A stretch of 64,000 nt of DNA, taken from NCBI RefSeq assembly GCF_000003815.2, contig NC_049993.1, positions 7,997,762 to 8,061,761 of the forward strand. The letters run 5' to 3'. This DNA is from Branchiostoma floridae. Its lineage: Eukaryota > Chordata > Leptocardii > Amphioxiformes > Branchiostomatidae. Below are positions 40,401-48,600 of this stretch, one piece after another (the stretch's first letter is position 1; each line of letters starts with the position of its first letter). A program made the translations under genes and the position numbers. The notes under the pieces were generated by a model. That model was not told the DNA's origin. It saw nothing but the letters and a program-made list of their open reading frames with translations, and did not search any database.

Positions 40401-43400
40401 AATAAATCTATCAACACCCCTGTTATGAATTATCGGAAAAGATCAAGTTTGAAATGGAGATATCGATGAATGTGCACATTCACTCGGCAGATTTTTTCAC
40501 GGAAAGACAAAACGGACAAACTTTGCTTTACAGCTACTCCTCGGATTTGTTGCTTCATCAATTGTTGGTACTTTGCGATAGTTGACCAGCAAATATCGTT
40601 GATAAACTCTACATCTCTATCTATCTTTATCTATATCTATATTTTTCAATCGATCAATCAATCTATGTGTCTATCTACACACACACACACACGCATATAT
40701 ATATATATATATATACATAAAGAGAGAGAGAGATATGGATATATATAAACATACATATATACATAGAGACAGCGAGAAAGACAGAGAGAGGGAGACAGAG
40801 GGAGTGAGATTTTTAAGTTGTGATTATACATTCCAGGATATGCCGTCATCTTCTCGTTCGAGGAGCCCGTGGTGGGAGTGTTCAGCTCCAGTGATTTGGA
40901 CCAGAGTCCTGAGATCTGTGATCACCTCCCCATCATGAACAAGAAGCTGAAGATCAGCCTGAGACTGAAGGATGCTGGCCGCGGGGACGCCATCATCCAC
41001 TCACTAAAGGAGCTACAGCAGTCCGTCAGTGATGAGTAAGAAATCATTTTGTGACGTCCTATGTTAAATCCCATGCTTCACAGGTATGTGTAAGGGTTGA
41101 ACAAACGGAATATTTGTACAGGCATAGTTTCATTTGCTGAGGGAAGTCTGTGGTCCATCTATATAATATGCATACATATATACATACATGTAGTAAGAAT
41201 TCGAAACAATGCCCAAAACGTCTACCCTATACTATAGCTAGTATCAAAAACATATATATAGCTGCCGGGTTTCTTTTTCCTCTCACGCTTTTTGGGAGAG
41301 GGGACGATGAGACACGGAATTCGAAGTTTCAGTAGAGTACGAGCCTACAGACGTCTGATTACAGCTTGTGGACAGGCTTGTGACGACGAACTTTCTGTTA
41401 AATCTAAGTATTTGTGGTATGGTACGTAAATACCGACAGCCAATGTGTATATAACAAAAGTTTCCTCATATTTATTGTTCCTCAATTCAAATCCACGTGT
41501 ATCCCTACCTAGTTGTAACATAATAATGTTACAAATTTACTCACGTTCGCTTTTGTTAGTAAGCAAGAAGAAGTAGGAATTGTTTGACATTTCCATTTTG
41601 CAGTTTGTAGTTGACCGTGCGACAGTCACCGTACTTTTTGCTGTGTCAGTCAATAAAGCTTCTAACGATTCCTTAACGTTTTTATATCAACTAACTCTAT
41701 GGAAACATGCTAAAAAGCACTATATTAACTGTCTCTGACCCTTGCATTAAAGAAATGTCACCTCCTCTTCTATTTCTCACAGCTTTTCCGCGCACAAAGA
41801 CGTCGTTAAAGTTTGCGGGGACCCGGCGGGGCCGGACGTCTGTGACCCCGTATCCGTCCTGGAGGAAGACAGCACGGAGAGAGTCGAGGATGCCGTCACA
41901 GGTCTGCCTGCCTCTTCATTACACACATCGCGTTAAAAGGGGTCTGTCTGAGGGGGCATGGTGAAATACAGGAACGCCGTATATTTAATCGAGGCGTTGG
42001 CTGTTTGCATAAATCATAATGCACTACTGTGGTGTTATATGAAAAACATTAAGTTGGCCATAGGGATAAGCGTCTCTAATAAAAACGTCCTATTTGTAAG
42101 CTTTAAAAACTCTTTAAAAATTCAACGTTTTTCGACTTTGACAGGAAAAATACATTGTAATCGGAAGAGTTTTACAGCAATTTCAGTAACTTTTATCCTA
42201 CCCAAAATTTTGCTGTGTCAAGCCTACATAAGGCACGGCCGGCATTACCTTTCACTGACGTGCGTCAGTTTCTAAAAGTATGCTTTGTTCTAGGGGTAAT
42301 GAAGACAAACAGGAAGGCCGTTTATTATCTATGTTTAATCGAGGCCACCCATGTGTTGGTTGCTTGGATAAATCACAGCGCCTTCCCTACGGTGTTAGAC
42401 GTCTAACATGCTAATCATAATCAAGGTTCATTGGTCATATGTCTTAATTGAATTGGTGAGTTTGGCAAGCTTACTATCTGGCCAGTAAATCTATATGCCT
42501 ATATTTCAGATGTATCTGCCAATACGTTGCTCTATTAGTGGTTTTGGAGAGAGAAATGTGCTTTTATCCCAATTTATCAATAGATAGATATAATTAAGAT
42601 AGAACTCATGCTACAGCCAAATAGTGATTTTTCGCAAAGGTGGTTATCTGTGCTAGTCAAATCATTTAAGAAATATGGGAAGACCGTATGTTCCATCGAG
42701 ATTACCCGTGTTGGTTGGTTGGATAAATCACAGCATGGTACTATGTTTAAAAAATTACTCGGGGTTCAACTGGCTTCCGTCATAGTAAGTTGTGCACGCT
42801 TTTTGTTTGGCCAAGTGAGCTATAGATTAATCTATAACTTAATATATGCTCAGCCCCATGGTGATTAGCGCCAAAGTTAGCTATGGTACTAATCTGATCA
42901 GACCCCTGTGCTTTAGCGATCTAACATATATAGCAATACGGGGTGCATTGTGTAATGAACAATACCTCAAATGGATATACTGCGTCCCTATGTTATATGA
43001 GGTTGCACGGGGGCCCTAGGGCAGGTGGGATTTATTGTTCGCTGTGTGTTAAGAGCGCCCCATATATCGCACGATGTAGAATTATGAATTTGCCGACGGG
43101 TTCGCGCAACAGACGAATAATTCAGCTTTAAAACAAGCACTGAGCATTGTTTCTTTTTACCATAGTCAAATTGGGGGAAGTATATTTTAGTCATAGGTAC
43201 GCGTACCTTTGCCATTCTTTGCTCATTTGTTGAAAAGTATCTTTTTTTAATTCCTTTTTTCTCTTGTTGAATGAATGAATAGATGGATGACTGAATGAAT
43301 GAATGAATGATAAAAATACTACTGTCTCAAGATATAGACTACGTGCCATTGACCCCATCTACTTAAGGATTGCGTTATGTTATCAGATTCAAAGCAATAT

Positions 43401-45568
43401 TACCAAGAACATCCTTGTGACAATAAAACCGTTTCGAAATTGAATTTTCATATTTGTGATTACATCTTAACGTAAGACCTTTACTCGTATCTCATATAAT
43501 CTCTAGCTATCAAAGAATTTTGCGGAATAAAGATCTTGTTTCGATCCATTCTTCGTTCTTTAATCTTAGTATTGCAGTCGATGCGAACAGAGATCCCACA
43601 GGTGCCCGGTACTGCTGTTTTGTACCGCCCTCACGTCTACACAACCAGTTTTCATTACGGAAACACGCTCCTGCCAGCAAAGTCCAATTTTTGCACTACA
43701 GCGCTACAGTTAACGCCAACTTGTCCGGACTGTCAATGATCAGACATCCCCGTCAAGTCGGAGCGACGGTTAGAGAGCAATGGTGCGAGTCCAAGATATA
43801 TGAGAGCTGCAAAATGACTCTCTGTAAGGAGACCCTTGGACACTCCCCCCCCCTCACCCGGCTAAGCCTGCGGAGGCGATAACGCACAGTCACGGTTACA
43901 TTTCTCACCAATCGTTACGGCAGTGTCCCGGCTTAGCTGCAGACAGCCACGACTTATGGCATGCTTTTAACCGGAATTGTCGTTGAGGCGATTTGGTCCT
44001 GATGAACGGCAGGGGGGTAAAGTCGTTACCCGTTTCTGTGCCATCAATCGTTTGTGCGATCGGCCCGCAGGAGATAATACTATTGACAAATCGGGCTCTT
44101 CGTGGTGGCCCCTTGATCCTGAATCACATAACTTTCATGGCTAGCCGATACATCAACAACGTTTGCGTTTAATATTATCCTTTCTCATGAAATAATCGTG
44201 AAAATATATGTATGTCATGCCTTAGTAACAGTACATGCTGAATGAAAATCTATAACTTATTAATCCAATGCCTGTTCGATGATTTGGTGGCGGCAATGAG
44301 ATCCTCCAAAGGTAACTGTCAAAATCAGTCGAAGAACTCCAATATCTAATGTTGCATGGCTGGAACTATGTTAGAATAAAGTATCGTTCTACGGACAGAA
44401 CGTTTTCTACGCACTTATGCCTCTACAACGGTCAATCTGGATAGCTTCCTCCACGGCATTTTGCAAGTGATGCACAAGTCAAGTGGCTTTATCTAAACGT
44501 AGGGCCATCAACTTAAACGACTTGCGAAAGTTGCAAGTCGTTTAAGTTTTCTGATACTTGTGCGGATAATATGGAAGAGCATACTTCACCGCAAGCGAAT
44601 AACTTTTTAACGACTGCACGTCGAGCGCCATGGGTCGGACCACTGGCCACATCTAACGTTAACATAAGCTCTTTACCGGGGCATCAATGGCCTGACCGTC
44701 TCCCGGATGAGATAGTATCACCCAACTTTCAAAAGCAAATCCAGATGGATCTCCCCATCACCTTCCACCATTCGTATGGTAGGAGGATCTCCCATCACCT
44801 TCACCTTATAGATAGAAGTAACGGTCATCTGATGAGGCCATGGGCAAAAGGAAGGAGATTTTGTAAGTGTGAGAAAAAGAGCTTTACACTCAACATTAAC
44901 CCTTGTCCTGCTGGGAATTTCTGGCTTATTTAACCCCCCGAAGCTGGTTAATTAGTTAGATCAGTAAAACTTGACCTGTTCTGTGCTACTGCTGCAGATT
45001 TATCTCCCCAATTTATGCACTTTGCAGCCGCATTTAAGTGAAAAAATGCCCCAAACCTGTAAAGATACAGGCATCATATATATGCATCCTGTATATATAC
45101 TTGCTCAGCAGGACAACAATTGAACTAAAGATGAATTTGTTTTTAAACAAACTTTATCAAATGGGTTATAAGTGAAAAAAGAACTAGTGCGCAATCTTTA
45201 AAATGAACAAGACAGCTCGATGTGGCGATATATAAGAAAACAGACGTGTACAGTGAGTTGGATTTGAAAGGAAACCATTAAAAGCTCACATGGATAATCT
45301 ATGACCACGCCACCTGTCAAGACTTCCAAATCAAAGTCAGCTTGCAACGGACCTCCGTCGCATAGTTAATAAAAGAAGGCCGTAAGGTGGAGGTGAAAAT
45401 GTTTTACTTCATGTCTATTCACAAGACCCTTTTGATGAACTTGTATGCACTTTGGTGTGTGAGTATGGTAATGACGCTTCAAACCGGCATGGAGATTCTG
45501 GGTCCCTAAAGGTACATATATTTTCAGTTACTGCAACATTACAGGAAGCCATTCTCTTCTTGAGCGCA

Positions 45569-45624
<56 letters not shown>

Positions 45625-48600
45625 AGTCCAGTTGGTCAGCCGTCCCCAACGAGTGTGAGAGAGGGATAGCCGGGATGGAAGGGGATGATCACTAACTGAA
45701 TTTGACGACAAGGGCTATGGCATTAAGAAATTCACAAAAAAACTGATAAAGATTTCGAAGAGGAATCATATAGCTAATTTCCAGTCTAACGCCTGTTTTT
45801 ATGTTCTGCAGCCACCCAAAGGGCGTTGTCCGACGACAGTTGCCGGGGTAACAGCGACAAGGGCGGTTTCGCCGTGGTTGTGGTGGTCGTCCCGAACCTG
45901 CCGGACAGCAAGTTTCCCGGCATTCCGCGCGCCAGGGCGAAGAAGCTTGCCATGGACATCGCCAGCAGCAGGTTCAGGGACAACCCGGAGTGTGGTAAGA
46001 CTTGTCTGTAGAATTGTTTCCTAGCAACGGTTGCTACGAAACACGCCCTTAAATATTTTGCAATGCCTTCACCGCTGAAAATGTTGAGTGTAGTCCGGCT
46101 TCAGCAAGCCACGTTCAGTGCTTTAATCGCTGACTCAGTGACTGAGCGCATGTTTCTACAGTCAAACCTATACAAGTGACCACCTCTATATAGGGACCAC
46201 TTGGCCAGTGTTGCCACTTTTTATCGGTCCATTAGATAATTGGTAAGCTTGAATGATCTTGTCTACAGTTACCACCTGCGCACATAGATCAGTTTCATTG
46301 GTGACCCGAAAGGTCTTAAGCTTCTTGGGCTGTATATGGTTTTAGCAATCGCCCAGGATAGTACATGCATAGAAGTTTAAAATCCAACGCATTGCGAACG
46401 GAATCTGGCTTCTGCGCTTTTGAAAAAAAAAAGTTGAACCTTGTTTGCACTCTGTAATGAGTCCATATATCTTTATATAATACAGATTTCCGATATACCA
46501 TCAGATTGAATACTGCGCTTAAGTACATAAATTTGTCAGGCAATTTTGTGCACATCCCAGAGAAACTAGTTTTTGGAAGATAAATCGAGGGGAAATAATG
46601 AATACTGTAAATTCGTAGTGAAAACTCAATTTCACAGATTATGGTCGCTACTTTCCAACGTGGCCGTTTGTCAAAGCCGTACGTGGGCGTCAAACGCTGT
46701 CAGTAGGGGTGGGTACCGGTACAGGAAATTCGGGTGAGGTACAAGTACGGTTCAGGTGATTGTGAAAACTTGCGAACGGGCGATACTCAAAACAACGGTA
46801 CATTTCGCTACAAATGATCCTATTTGGTGGAGTATCCGACGTCCACTGGTGTTTTAAAATTCTATCTTCATGTAAACAACATTAACTGTCTCTGTTTTAG
46901 ACGACGTTTGATTGTAGAAACTTGGTAAAAATGACTATCAAATTCTCCTCTACTTTGCTCTTGTAACTTTCTTGGACCTGTAAGCCCCAAAACACTTGAA
47001 CGCCTGCCGTGTTTTTTTCAGTTCCGGTTTTTCTGGACCGGTGCAACGAGAAAACCAGTTTTGTACCCACCCCTTGTTGTCAGTATGCCATGAAAGCGGA
47101 CATTTGGGCGCCATGTCATTTTCGTATTACAGATGAACCAGCGGCTATGGATTGGGAATATACACATCATGTCTCTCTATAATAGAAAGACATACTAATA
47201 CGTCATGTTGATTTTAATCTAACGCTGACATGTCGCCCACGCTACAGGAGTGGTGACGGTCTTTTCCATTAACGAGGCCGCCGCTGCGGTCTCGCTCACG
47301 AGCGCCATCCCGGGGAAGACGGTGGAACTGCAGTCGAAGATGAGCGCTTACCTGGCGGACTTCAGCCTGGAGGAGGCCATCGTCACGGCACTGGATGACG
47401 TCAGGACCGCGCTCTCTCCGTAAGGACCTCTGTGGAGTTACTGAATAGAAATGAATGAGTGAAAATATTACACGATATATTTACAACGGTTTATTTCTTC
47501 AAAATATACAATTATTGACGGTCAAACATGTACAAGAGACCGCCTTAAAATGAGGACCATTTGGGCAATGTGACTAATTTTTGCTTATCCCTTAGATCAT
47601 TTATCCATTGACACAAGCATTAAAAGCCCTGTTCACTGTGATAATCAGTCCACATAGACCAGATTCTAACGCTCCTGTGGGTGACTTTTTGCAGTCTCGA
47701 TAGTACATGGATATCTATTGAGAAATGGGTGGATTACATAAGGTTCTTTCATCTACACATAATGCCCTGTAAAAGATATAATTATCACAAAAAGGCTATA
47801 CATTTTCCTACTTTTTCTCTCCTGGACGCTAGCGTTGTTCTGTAGCAGAAACAACAAAATCCGGTACCCGCAGCCAAGAAGGAAGCCTCCAAATAATTAG
47901 GGGAGCATATAATACTCTATCCTCAATACACGATTCGTTGTAAAATAAAAATAAGATGTATATTTATCATCACAAAAGGCTATATTTTTCTACCTTTTTC
48001 TCTCCTGGGCGCTAGCGTTGTTCTGCAGCAGAAACAACAGAAGCCGGTACCCGCAGCCAAGAAGGAATCCTCCAACAGAGTGGTCAAGCCGCCGGCCCAT
48101 CACGTGAAGCGACATCACTACGTCGCACCTCCCCTGGCCAGTAGAATGGTGCATGCGCAGTTCAGGTAAGGCTGAGACGAAAATTGTCTGCAATAAAGGC
48201 AAAACAGACGACACCGTGTTGTTTTTGTACATGTCTCAAAGTACATAGAAGACAGGAAGATTCGCCGGGGAGGACTAAAACGTTACCAACTTTAATACTA
48301 TACACGAAGATGCAAAGCACCAGAGATCAAGTACCAAGGAGCAACAAACACATGAGAAGCACCTAGATGGGAATGGCACATGGAGTCCACGTCTAGCGAA
48401 GAAATAGACGTAAAGCAAGGACAACAACAACAACAACAGTTTTAACAGGACATACGTATGTACAGGGCGCGTCTGGAACTACTCACAAAACTTTCAAAAT
48501 CACTGACCATGTAGCCATATGAGTCAAAAATTGCACCCACTATATTAAGTTGTAGTAGGAAGTAAATAGCAGTATTTTCTACGTATCTAGCTAAAAACTG

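Larger units (their letters stand above)
41902..45811 (+). other. Intron 4 of gene 1
   Basis: No gene seen. 41950-42870 holds about three diverged copies of a block with TTTAATCGAGGC or similar, GTGTTGGTTG-TTGGATAAAT and CACAGC. 43268-43310 is a TGAA-type repeat. 43400-43450 looks like a retrotransposon 3' end (GACAATAAAACCGTTTCGAA). Confidence 0.5.

Noticed and set aside
40658..40849. Short frames rich in Tyr/Ile/Ser repeats
   Set aside because: Translation of microsatellite DNA.
43520..43882. 120-codon plus-strand open frame in intron 4
   Set aside because: No hydrophobic pattern, domain or splice context; lies within the intron of a well-supported gene.
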